A stretch of 27,367 bases of DNA, taken from positions 1-27,367 of the forward strand of contig CALINC010000058.1 in assembly GCA_938045195.1 (NCBI GenBank), read 5' to 3'. Position numbers and translations under genes: made by a program. The notes beneath the pieces are model-generated. The model had not been told where the DNA came from. It made no database searches and saw only the letters and a program-made list of their open reading frames with translations. Source of the DNA: an uncultured Treponema sp. Lineage in GTDB: Bacteria > Spirochaetota > Spirochaetia > Treponematales > Treponemataceae. This document shows, piece by piece, positions 7,747 to 14,797 of the stretch; position 1 is the stretch's first letter, and each line of letters begins with the position of its first letter.

Positions 7747-8751
7747 TTAAACTCCTTCCAATTTATCTGAACACTTTGCTGCCAATTCCTTTATTTTTGG
7801 AGCTAAAAGCGGCCCTGCAAGTAAAACTGCCTTATCATAAAAAGCTATTGCCTTATCTGGTCTGGACATACCCTCATAGCAAAGCCCTGAATACATTAAT
7901 GCTTCTGCAATTTTAAGTGATTTTGGATTTTGCGAGATAAAACCGGTTAAAAGCTGTAAACAGCGCACATATTCTTGTTGGGCAAGAAGGCATTTTCCCG
8001 CTCCGATATAAGAGGCTTGTACAACCTCATCTTGCGAACCGGTTTCAATAATCGAGTGATATTGGTCGTAGGCTTCTTTATATTTATTATTTCCATATAA
8101 ATCTTCTGCCATATTAAAGGAAAGATGAATACTTCCGTCGGAGGTTGGGGCTGGTTTTTCTGACATAGTAACCGTATGACCACCGTCTGCATGCCCTTCG
8201 GTGGTGCCGAAATTTCTACCGCCTGCTTCAGAGGCGCTGCGTATTATTTGACTTACCTGCGTAATATATTTCCCATTAGGATAAATATCCTTATACCGCA
8301 TACCTACTTGACCGGCGGCATGGTAGTGCTGGGAATTATAGAAAGTATTTATAACTGTAAACAAACCTTCTTCGGGATTTGTTTCTTCTTCACTGTCTGA
8401 AAGGGAGGCAAGCTGTTTATGAATAGTCCGCAGCTGCCGTGAAAAAACTTTAATCATCTGCAAGATGATTCTCGTGTTTGTTTGGGCAAAAGTTTCAAAT
8501 TCTTTACTTGTAAACGCATACACAAGCGAATCGGTTAAAACCATAGCAGTTTCTTCACGCGGAAAATTTCCTAAAGCCGATTTTACACCGAAAAATTCTC
8601 CTGTTTTTATATAATCGGTAACTTGCGCACCGGTTTCAATATCTATTGAAGTAAGTGCGACGTTTCCCGTATTAAGCAAAAAAACGCGTTCATCAAAATC
8701 TCCCGAGAAGTAAACAACCGAATTTGCCTTATAACGAATAGCCTTAGGCAT
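7747..8751 (-). CDS. Cyclic-nucleotide-binding domain plus TPR protein
   Basis: I place the start at ATG 8751 (MPKAIRYK), preceded by GGAGGC. The longer frame to 8874 lacks such a site and runs through the promoter. The protein is 334 residues. Residues ~5-115 are a cyclic-nucleotide-binding fold with phosphate cassette FFGVKSALGNFPREETA. This is less canonical than its neighbour's, because the usual Glu after FG is replaced. A low-complexity linker follows (~residues 135-205), then about three tetratricopeptide-like repeats, for example AYDQYHSIIETGSQDEVVQA and KAIAFYDKAVLLAG. There is no helix-turn-helix, so it likely senses a ligand and relays through protein contacts. It heads the operon with the Crp-type regulator, lspA and apbE. 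Confidence 0.85.
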   Translation of the reverse strand: MPKAIRYKANSVVYFSGDFDERVFLLNTGNVALTSIDIETGAQVTDYIKTGEFFGVKSALGNFPREETAMVLTDSLVYAFTSKEFETFAQTNTRIILQMIKVFSRQLRTIHKQLASLSDSEEETNPEEGLFTVINTFYNSQHYHAAGQVGMRYKDIYPNGKYITQVSQIIRSASEAGGRNFGTTEGHADGGHTVTMSEKPAPTSDGSIHLSFNMAEDLYGNNKYKEAYDQYHSIIETGSQDEVVQASYIGAGKCLLAQQEYVRCLQLLTGFISQNPKSLKIAEALMYSGLCYEGMSRPDKAIAFYDKAVLLAGPLLAPKIKELAAKCSDKLEGV

Positions 8752-8781
8752 ACAGCCTCCAAAATAAAAATACTTAACTCT

Positions 8782-8790
8782 AGTATAGCA
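8782..8790 (-). promoter_or_regulatory. Extended -10 promoter of the cNMP/TPR-Crp-lspA-apbE operon
   Basis: Read on the minus strand this is TGCTATACT, a TGn-type extended -10. The -35 region at 17 bases is poor. The predicted start near 8775 leaves a leader of about 24 bases containing GGAGGC before the ATG at 8751. Confidence 0.6.
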
Positions 8791-8823
8791 CATTTTTAAA
8801 CAAAAACCTAGTACTTTACTATA

Positions 8824-8840
8824 ATTTTTACGGTAAAAAT
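8824..8840. promoter_or_regulatory. 17-base dyad, possible operator
   Basis: ATTTTTAC (8824-8831) and GTAAAAAT (8833-8840) form a perfect dyad around one base. Its centre is roughly 57 bases upstream of the predicted start of the minus-strand operon, a usual place for an activator. It does not match the E. coli CRP or FNR consensus. An operator role is a guess. Confidence 0.3.
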
Positions 8841-9037
8841 GCTTAAATTCTAAAAAAATCTTAATCATTGACACTTAATTATCCGTATCTTGTAATTCAG
8901 AGGTAAACATGAATATACTATAACTATGGACGAAAGTATAAAAAGGTTTTAATATTTGACTATATTTGTCTACGTTTTGCGCCGTACCAAAGGGGATTAA
9001 GCCGCCTGCCCGCCTTATAGATTTTTCCACATATTTT

Positions 9038-9046
9038 TGTTATACT
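9038..9046 (+). promoter_or_regulatory. Extended -10 promoter of pcrA, almost leaderless
   Basis: TGTTATACT fits an extended -10 (TATACT at 9041-9046). Nine bases separate it from the ATG at 9056, so the mRNA would begin at or within about three bases of the start codon. The bases between are pyrimidine-rich and contain no Shine-Dalgarno. Confidence 0.5.
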
Positions 9047-9055
9047 CTCTCCCCT

Positions 9056-11044
9056 ATGAACGATTATACTGAAGGACTTAATCCCGAACAATTACGAGCA
9101 GTAACTACTATAAGCGGACCTGTGTTGATTATCGCGGGAGCAGGCTCAGGCAAAACGCGGGTTATCACTTTTCGGATTGCCCACATGCTCGACATGGGAA
9201 TTCCGCAGTCGCAAATTTTAGCACTCACTTTTACAAACAAGGCTGCCCGCGAAATGCAGGAACGGATAAAAGAACTTACCGGAAAAAAACTGCAAAATCT
9301 CACCATCAGTACATTTCATGCGTTCGGAGTAAAAATCTTGCGGGCACATATCGATAAATTAGGCTGGCGGCAAAATTTCAGTATTTATGATGAAACCGAC
9401 CGAAATCAACTTATCCGTGATTGCGGACGGGAACTTAAATTTTCTCAAGATACATTGGACGTGTACAAAATCGGTATTCTTTTTTCAAATATAAAAATGG
9501 GAAGAAAAGACCGGCGGGGCGAACACGACTCGTACCAAGCCTTGTATAAAGAATATCAAGAGGGGCTAAAGCTATATAATGCCGTTGACTTTGACGATTT
9601 AATTATGCTGCCCATACGGCTTTTTAGAGAACATCCGGAAGTGCTTGCAGAATATCGTGATAAATACCGCTACATAATGGTTGACGAATTTCAAGATACC
9701 AGTACGCAACAGTACAATTTTATGCACTTAATTGCAAATGAAAATGTCTGTGTTGTCGGTGATGACGATCAATCCATTTATTCGTGGCGGGGTGCAAGTT
9801 TTGAAAACATAAAAATGTTTGAAAAAGATTTTCCTAATCTTGTAGAAATTAAACTTGAACAAAATTACCGCTCAACCGGAACTATCTTGGCAGCGGCAAA
9901 CGGCGTTATATCGCACAATACAAACCGGAAAGAAAAAGCTCTCTGGTCGGAAAAAGGTTCCGGCCGTCCGATTGAAATTTTTATTCCTGAAAACGAAGCC
10001 GCCGAAGCAGATTTTATTGCCGATATGATTTTAAGTTTAAAAGAACAGGAAGCCTTTAAGTATTCTGACTTCGGAGTTTTAATTCGGGCGAACGGACTTA
10101 GCCGTGCATTGGAAGAAGCCTTTCTCGATGTCAATATTCCATATCGGATGTCGGGCGGAACGAGTTTTTTCCGGCGGCAAGAAATTAAAGACATTATCAG
10201 TTATCTTCGGGTAATTGCAAATCCCGATGATGATATAAACCTATTGCGGATTATCAACACACCTAGGCGAGGTATCGGAAAGAAAACGATAGAAACCCTT
10301 TCGGCTTTAGCGACAGAAAATAAGTGTTCAATTAGAACGGCGGCAAACCTTATTTTGGAAAACCCGCCCGAAGAAATGCGGGGTAAAAGTATTGCAGACT
10401 TACAAGAGTTTGCCTCCTTAATTACCGAACACCGCACTCATCTTTTATCAGGCAAGGGGCTTTCGCAAAAGGTGCGGAAACTTTTGGAGGCAATCGGGTA
10501 TAATGAATACTTGATGACGGAATTCCAAAAGAGTGAAAAAGCTGCTCAATTCAAAATGATGAATATTGAAAGTTTTTTGCACTCTATGGAAGACTGGGAA
10601 AAAAATCCCGATAATTGGGATTCTTCGCTCTACGATTACTTAAACCGGATTACGCTTTTAACCCGCGATGACATGGAAGAAGAAAAGGGTGAAGTAAACA
10701 TTATGACCATTCACGCGTCAAAAGGCTTGGAATTTCCCGTTGTGTTTATCGCAGGGGCGGAAGACGGGCTTATTCCGCATGCACGGAGTATTGAAGAAAA
10801 TGAAGGCGATGTTGAAGAGGAGCGCCGGCTCTTTTATGTCGCAATTACGAGAGCTCAGCAAAAGCTGTTTATTACTAGCTGTCATCAGCGTCGAAAACAG
10901 GGCGGCATAACCGAATGCGCTCCTTCACCGTTTTTAGATGAAATTCCTGCGGAACTTGTACAGTATCACGAACCGGACAAGGCTGTTGAAGAAGAGCGGA
11001 TTGCAAATATCTTTGAACAAATGAAGAAAAAATTTTCAATATAA
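9056..11044 (+). CDS. pcrA: ATP-dependent 3'-5' DNA helicase, PcrA/UvrD family
   Basis: This superfamily 1A helicase unwinds DNA in repair and in clearing replication and recombination intermediates. All motifs are present: Q-motif region LNPEQLRAV, Walker A AGAGSGKT (~27-34), LTFTNKAAREM, Walker B VDEFQDTS, GDDDQSIYSWRGA, LEQNYRST, TIHASKGLEFPVVFIAG and ERRLFYVAITRAQ. I prefer ATG 9056 (MNDYTEGLNPEQ) over the upstream ATG 8966 because the family begins here and the extra 30 residues overlap the promoter. It has 662 residues, shorter than Gram-positive PcrA (about 720). It ends soon after motif VI at FEQMKKKFSI, without the usual long tail ending in an RNA-polymerase-binding Tudor-like domain. 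Whether to call it PcrA, UvrD or Rep is uncertain. Confidence 0.93.
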   Translation: MNDYTEGLNPEQLRAVTTISGPVLIIAGAGSGKTRVITFRIAHMLDMGIPQSQILALTFTNKAAREMQERIKELTGKKLQNLTISTFHAFGVKILRAHIDKLGWRQNFSIYDETDRNQLIRDCGRELKFSQDTLDVYKIGILFSNIKMGRKDRRGEHDSYQALYKEYQEGLKLYNAVDFDDLIMLPIRLFREHPEVLAEYRDKYRYIMVDEFQDTSTQQYNFMHLIANENVCVVGDDDQSIYSWRGASFENIKMFEKDFPNLVEIKLEQNYRSTGTILAAANGVISHNTNRKEKALWSEKGSGRPIEIFIPENEAAEADFIADMILSLKEQEAFKYSDFGVLIRANGLSRALEEAFLDVNIPYRMSGGTSFFRRQEIKDIISYLRVIANPDDDINLLRIINTPRRGIGKKTIETLSALATENKCSIRTAANLILENPPEEMRGKSIADLQEFASLITEHRTHLLSGKGLSQKVRKLLEAIGYNEYLMTEFQKSEKAAQFKMMNIESFLHSMEDWEKNPDNWDSSLYDYLNRITLLTRDDMEEEKGEVNIMTIHASKGLEFPVVFIAGAEDGLIPHARSIEENEGDVEEERRLFYVAITRAQQKLFITSCHQRRKQGGITECAPSPFLDEIPAELVQYHEPDKAVEEERIANIFEQMKKKFSI

Positions 11045-11096
11045 ATTATTTTCAAGCGGCACCGAAGCATTGAATATGCCGATATGATGCGTAACC

Positions 11097-11125
11097 TTGA
11101 CTTTAACCATTTAATACGTTAAAAT
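11097..11125 (+). promoter_or_regulatory. Promoter of ridA
   Basis: TTGACT (11097-11102) and TAAAAT (11120-11125) are separated by exactly 17 bases, which is close to the sigma-70 consensus. The expected start near 11132 leaves a leader of about 26 bases with AAGGAG (11146-11151) before the ATG at 11158. Confidence 0.7.
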
Positions 11126-11157
11126 GCCTCAATTATAAAAATATTAAGGAGTTTCAA

Positions 11158-11535
11158 ATGAAAGAAATTATCGCAACAGCCAAAGCCCCAGCGGCTATCG
11201 GTCCTTATTCGCAAGGAATTAAAGCAAACGGTTTTGTTTTTACATCAGGTCAAATTCCGCTGAATCCTGAAACGGGCGTTTTCCCCGAAGGCATCGCAGC
11301 GCAAACAAAACAATCTCTTTTAAATGTAAAAGCAATTTTGGAACAGGCAGGAACAAGCCTTGACAAAGTTATAAAAACTACCGTGTTTTTAAGTGATATG
11401 AATAACTTCGCCGAAATGAATAAAGTCTATTCGGAAATTTTCGGTACGGAAAAACATCCGTCGCGTTCAGCCGTAGAAGTAGCCCGTCTTCCAAAAGACG
11501 CTCTTGTCGAGATTGAAGTAATTGCGCTCGCATAA
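11158..11535 (+). CDS. ridA: RidA family enamine/imine deaminase
   Basis: RidA (YjgF/YER057c/UK114) hydrolyses reactive 2-aminoacrylate and related imines released by PLP enzymes, forming a cytoplasmic trimer. The 125-residue length is typical. Conserved stretches are AIGPYSQGI near residue 14, TSGQIPLNPETG, VKTTVFLSDM (here IKTTVFLSDM), FAEMNKVYSEIFG, and the C-terminal PSRSAVEVARLPKDALVEIE. The arginine of PSRSAVEV (about residue 103) is the substrate-carboxylate-binding residue in active RidA proteins. It has AAGGAG and a near-consensus promoter, so it is probably well expressed. The last codons overlap the following lipoprotein gene. Confidence 0.95.
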   Translation: MKEIIATAKAPAAIGPYSQGIKANGFVFTSGQIPLNPETGVFPEGIAAQTKQSLLNVKAILEQAGTSLDKVIKTTVFLSDMNNFAEMNKVYSEIFGTEKHPSRSAVEVARLPKDALVEIEVIALA

Positions 11536-12670
11536 ATTACAGCGTCTGCTTTTTGTTTCCGTCTGTGTTTTTTTGTTTAGCTTTTGTGCAAAAAAAACGG
11601 ACGGGAATAATCTTGACAGTTCTTTAAGCCGTGTAGAAAATAATCATAGCAACGGCGAGGCTCCTAATTGGTATTATTTTACTAAAGATGGAAATATGAT
11701 ACCTGCGGGAGATCCTGCTTTGGTGCCTGCATGTGAATTTGTTCCGTGGACTGAAGCGGTGAGGGTATCGGGATTATCCCTTATGCACAAGCCGCCTGTT
11801 TTCCTTGTAAATAAGGCAGGTATTCTTTTTCCGTTTAAATCTGCGGATGGTAATGAACAATCTGCCGAACCGTATATATTAAAGGATAAGATTTTTTTTA
11901 AAAAAACGGCGGACGGTTTTTATAAAACCGATTTGGGTCAGCTGATAAGGTTGTACACAAATACTATTTTTTCTTCGGTTGATAAATCCGGTGAAGAGTT
12001 GTTATTGTGCCGGTATAATAGTGTAAACAATAATTTTATTCCCATTGTTAATTTTAAAAATTTTAATCTTGAACCTGAAGCACAACTTGTCAATTTGGAA
12101 TATAAAGAAAAATGGTTTGCGTCTTTTAAAACCGAAAAATATGAGCGGGTTAGTTTTGATTATTTTTCTTTTAAAAATTTTTCGGAACTTTTAAAAGGAG
12201 ATTATGTAAAAATAAGCCAAGATGAATTTATAAAAAATACTGCGCCTATCGAGGTGAATTCTTCTAAGCCAAAAGATGCGGATTTACATGAAATTTCCGC
12301 TCTTATTATAAATTGCGGATATAAAAATATACGGGCAGATTTTTTTTCCCCCGAATTAAAATCAAAGTCGGTTTTATCCTATATTGCAAAGACTTCCGAA
12401 GGTCATGATACGGAAGATTCTGAAATAACTGCTTGCGCATGTAAATTTAATTTTTTCGATACTTTGTATGCAGTTTTGTTGAATACCGGAAAATTATCGG
12501 TTTTCAACGAAAAAGAAAAAACCGTACAATATTTTGAATTACCGGAATTGCCTAAAAATATGATTTATACTTATTTTGTAATTTATGATAATATTTTGAT
12601 AGCAGCATGGGAGGAGCAAGTTTTTTTTGAAACCGGTAGGGCAGGAGTATATGTAAGGCACTTATTTTAA
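11522..12670 (+). CDS. Hypothetical lipoprotein starting with TTG inside ridA
   Basis: The frame opens at TTG 11522, 14 bases before the ridA stop, and no in-frame ATG or GTG lies before the signal peptide. The N-terminus (RSHKLQRLLFVSVCVFLFSFC) is a clear lipoprotein signal with cysteine 22 in lipobox FSFC, which supports this start. A Shine-Dalgarno is weak or absent, so translation likely depends on ridA. The mature ~360 residues lack recognisable motifs. An early segment (NWYYFTKDGNMIPAGDPA, then FVPWTEAVRVSG) and many aromatic/beta-prone stretches suggest an exported beta-rich protein. I do not recognise the family. The stop codon lies inside the first hairpin of the repeat array that follows. 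Confidence 0.72.
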   Translation: MRSHKLQRLLFVSVCVFLFSFCAKKTDGNNLDSSLSRVENNHSNGEAPNWYYFTKDGNMIPAGDPALVPACEFVPWTEAVRVSGLSLMHKPPVFLVNKAGILFPFKSADGNEQSAEPYILKDKIFFKKTADGFYKTDLGQLIRLYTNTIFSSVDKSGEELLLCRYNSVNNNFIPIVNFKNFNLEPEAQLVNLEYKEKWFASFKTEKYERVSFDYFSFKNFSELLKGDYVKISQDEFIKNTAPIEVNSSKPKDADLHEISALIINCGYKNIRADFFSPELKSKSVLSYIAKTSEGHDTEDSEITACACKFNFFDTLYAVLLNTGKLSVFNEKEKTVQYFELPELPKNMIYTYFVIYDNILIAAWEEQVFFETGRAGVYVRHLF

Positions 12671-12991
12671 TCGGTATTGTTATACCGATTAAAAACGCAG
12701 GCGAGTTTGCCTTGCAGGCAAACGTCGCTTTATTGTATGCCGTTTCTCACTGACGTTGCGAAACGGCGGAAATTCATCAATCCTCGACTTTTGAAAAAAT
12801 CTGCGGTTGATGAATTTGTAAGAAGGCTTATTTTAATCGGTATTGTTATACCGATTAAAAACGCGGGCGAGTTTGCCTTGCAGGCAAACGTCGCTTTATT
12901 GTATGCACTTTCTCACTTATGTTGCGAAAGTGCGAAATTTAACAGCTTCCAAAATTGATATTTTGTTCAACTGTTAAATTTTATCAGGAGG
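12661..12991 (+). repeat. Modular hairpin array 2, tandem duplicate
   Basis: Two units of about 166 bases (12661-12826 and 12827-12991) fill the 326 bases between two genes. Each starts with a 13-pair stem TTTTAATCGGTAT/ATACCGATTAAAA (12665-12677/12682-12694; 12831-12843/12848-12860). The constant B hairpin follows (GCGA-GTTTGCC, loop TTGCA, GGCAAAC-g-TCGC; 12701-12728 and 12867-12894), then TATTGTATGC. The C hairpin is GCCGTTTC/GAAACGGC (12739-12746/12760-12767) in the first unit and GCACTTTC/GAAAGTGC (12905-12912/12926-12933) in the second. The D hairpin is AAATTCATCAA/TTGATGAATTT (12770-12780/12807-12817), then AAATTTAACAG/CTGTTAAATTT (12935-12945/12971-12981). The second unit ends at the Shine-Dalgarno AGGAGG (12986-12991). 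Confidence 0.88.
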
Positions 12992-12996
12992 AAAAT

Positions 12997-14694
12997 ATGG
13001 CAAAAAAAATAGTAATTGTAGGAGGCGTTGCAGGCGGAGCATCGGCAGCGGCTCGGGCAAGAAGGTTGGATGAAAGTGCTGAAATTATTATGTTTGAAAA
13101 AGGTACCAATGTTTCTTTTTCAAATTGTGCGCTGCCTTTCTTTTTAAGTAGAATTGTACCGGAAAGTGAAAAGCTCGTTTTAATGAGTCCTGAACAATTT
13201 AAAAAACAATATAATATTATTGCAAAAACTTTGCATGAAGTTATAAAAATCAATGCTGCTGTAAAAACAGTAACGGTAAAAGATTTAAATTCCGGTAAAG
13301 AATTTGAAGAGAGTTATGATGTTTTAGTTCTTTCTCCAGGTGCTGCTCCTGTTGTTCCGCGTTCAATAGCAGGATATGATAAACCTCATGTCTTTACCGT
13401 AAGAAATGTTGTCGATATTAAAAAACTTGATGATTATGTTACTGCCAATAATGTAAAAGATATTGCGGTTATAGGTGCAGGGTTTATTGGTATTGAGGTT
13501 GCCGAAAATTTTAAGATAGCCGGTAAAAACGTTTCCCTTGTCGAAAAACTTCCTCAGGTGATGGCACCATTCGATTATGATATGGTTCAAATTCTCCATA
13601 AAGAGCTTCATGACAAAGGTATCAACTTAATTTTGGAAGACGGAATTACGGAAATTGGAGATGATTTTATAATTTTGGAGAGCGGGAAAAAAATTGATGC
13701 CGGTGCCGTAATTTTATCGTTGGGGGTACGTCCTGAAACTGCTTTAGCTCAATCTGCCGGCATCCAATTAGGCGAAACGGGTGCGATTCTTGTTGACCAT
13801 AACTACCGGACAAATATTGATGATATTTATGCGGTAGGAGATGCTATTGAAGTTACACATTTTATAACAAATAAAAAAACACGGCTTACACTTGCAGGTC
13901 CTGCACAAAAACAAGCCCGATCTGCTGCCGATGATATGTATGGAAGGATGAATAGAAATAGCGGTGTTATCGGTTCTTCCGTTATTCACTGTTTTGATTA
14001 CAATGCTGCTTGTACGGGACTTAACGAAAAAGACTGTAAAGCCGCAGGAATGCATTATGATTATGTATATGTTATTCCTGCAGATAAAGTCGGTTTAATG
14101 CCGGACTCTCATCCTTTATTTTTTAAATTGATTTTTGAAACTCCCTCCGGCAAAATACTTGGCGTACAGGCTATCGGAAAAGGAAATGTTGATAAACGCA
14201 TTGATGTCATTGCTTCATTTATTATGCTTAAAGGTACTTTGGAAGATTTAAAAGAATTGGAATTGTGCTATTCGCCGATGTTTGGTACTGCAAAGGATGC
14301 CGTAAATCATGCCGCTTTGGTAGGTTTAAATATTTTAAACGGAGTCTTTAAACAAGTTCCTATTACCATGGTACGTACTCTTGTAGAAAACAATTCTCTT
14401 ATAGTCGATGTCCGGGAGCCGAAAGAATATGCCGCAGGGCATATTACCAATGCGGTAAATATTCCTTTAAGTCAACTGCGAGAAAGAATGAATGAGATTC
14501 CGAAAGATAAACCGGTATATCTGCATTGCCGCTCAAGTCAAAGAAGTTATAATGCAATTTGCGCCTTACAAGGGAACGGTTATAAAAATGTTTATAATAT
14601 TATGGGGTCTTTCTTAGGTTTAAGCCTTTATGAATATTTTAATGATATTAGGCATAACCGTAAACCTATAGTTACAAACTATAATTTTAGATAA
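12997..14694 (+). CDS. CoA-disulfide reductase/NADH oxidase with C-terminal rhodanese domain
   Basis: The start is ATG 12997, five bases after AGGAGG. The 565-residue protein begins with an FAD-binding motif (IVGGVAGGASAAARARR). The redox cysteine of the CoA-disulfide reductase group follows in SFSNCALPFF (Cys44). Next come an NAD(P)H site (IAVIGAGFIGIEVAENFK, ~150-170), the second FAD motif YAVGDAIEV, and a dimerisation domain. From about residue 465 there is a rhodanese domain with LIVDVREPKEYAAGH and active-site loop HCRSSQRS (Cys511). Such fusions reduce CoA disulfide, CoA persulfide or polysulfide with NAD(P)H. In an anaerobe they may serve thiol and sulfane-sulfur balance or remove oxygen. 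A simple NADH oxidase role is the main alternative. It has its own array-derived leader and no obvious promoter of its own. Confidence 0.9.
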   Translation: MAKKIVIVGGVAGGASAAARARRLDESAEIIMFEKGTNVSFSNCALPFFLSRIVPESEKLVLMSPEQFKKQYNIIAKTLHEVIKINAAVKTVTVKDLNSGKEFEESYDVLVLSPGAAPVVPRSIAGYDKPHVFTVRNVVDIKKLDDYVTANNVKDIAVIGAGFIGIEVAENFKIAGKNVSLVEKLPQVMAPFDYDMVQILHKELHDKGINLILEDGITEIGDDFIILESGKKIDAGAVILSLGVRPETALAQSAGIQLGETGAILVDHNYRTNIDDIYAVGDAIEVTHFITNKKTRLTLAGPAQKQARSAADDMYGRMNRNSGVIGSSVIHCFDYNAACTGLNEKDCKAAGMHYDYVYVIPADKVGLMPDSHPLFFKLIFETPSGKILGVQAIGKGNVDKRIDVIASFIMLKGTLEDLKELELCYSPMFGTAKDAVNHAALVGLNILNGVFKQVPITMVRTLVENNSLIVDVREPKEYAAGHITNAVNIPLSQLRERMNEIPKDKPVYLHCRSSQRSYNAICALQGNGYKNVYNIMGSFLGLSLYEYFNDIRHNRKPIVTNYNFR

Positions 14695-14762
14695 CTGATG
14701 AAATATTTGATGGCAGCAATCGGCTTGTTGATGAAATGCACAATCTTACAAAAATTCCCTAA

Positions 14763-14791
14763 TAGACCAAACCGTAATTTCGTGTTACAAT
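14763..14791 (+). promoter_or_regulatory. Promoter giving a leaderless mRNA for the GlpA-like gene
   Basis: TAGACC (14763-14768) and TACAAT (14786-14791) are 17 bases apart, and TG at 14783-14784 makes the -10 an extended one. Only six bases (TAAAAAAA region) lie between the -10 and the ATG at 14798, so the predicted start is the A of the ATG. No Shine-Dalgarno exists in this interval. Confidence 0.6.
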
Positions 14792-14797
14792 AAAAAA

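Larger units (their letters stand above)
8752..9055. other. Divergent promoter region, no gene
   Basis: These 304 bases separate two divergent genes, and I see no credible coding sequence. The region holds the two promoters listed separately, the dyad at 8824-8840, and a weaker candidate promoter on the plus strand, TTGTAA (8890-8895) and TATACT (8914-8919) with an 18-base spacer. That would give pcrA a longer leader in addition to the proximal start. Short AUG-led frames here end within a few codons. Confidence 0.6.

Noticed and set aside
8752..8874. N-terminal extension of the cNMP/TPR protein
   Set aside because: The stretch overlaps a good extended -10 box, and GGAGGC stands just before the internal ATG at 8751.
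12701..12728. Integron attC site, suggested by GTTTGCC...GGCAAAC and by the known T. denticola chromosomal integron
   Set aside because: The 7-base arms do not fit the GTTRRRY/RYYYAAC core, the stem is too short, there is no intI or cassette run, and flanking genes are core functions.
12677..12958. 93-residue open frame across array 2
   Set aside because: It lies wholly within the duplicated hairpins, and its sequence only repeats because the DNA does. It has no ribosome site.
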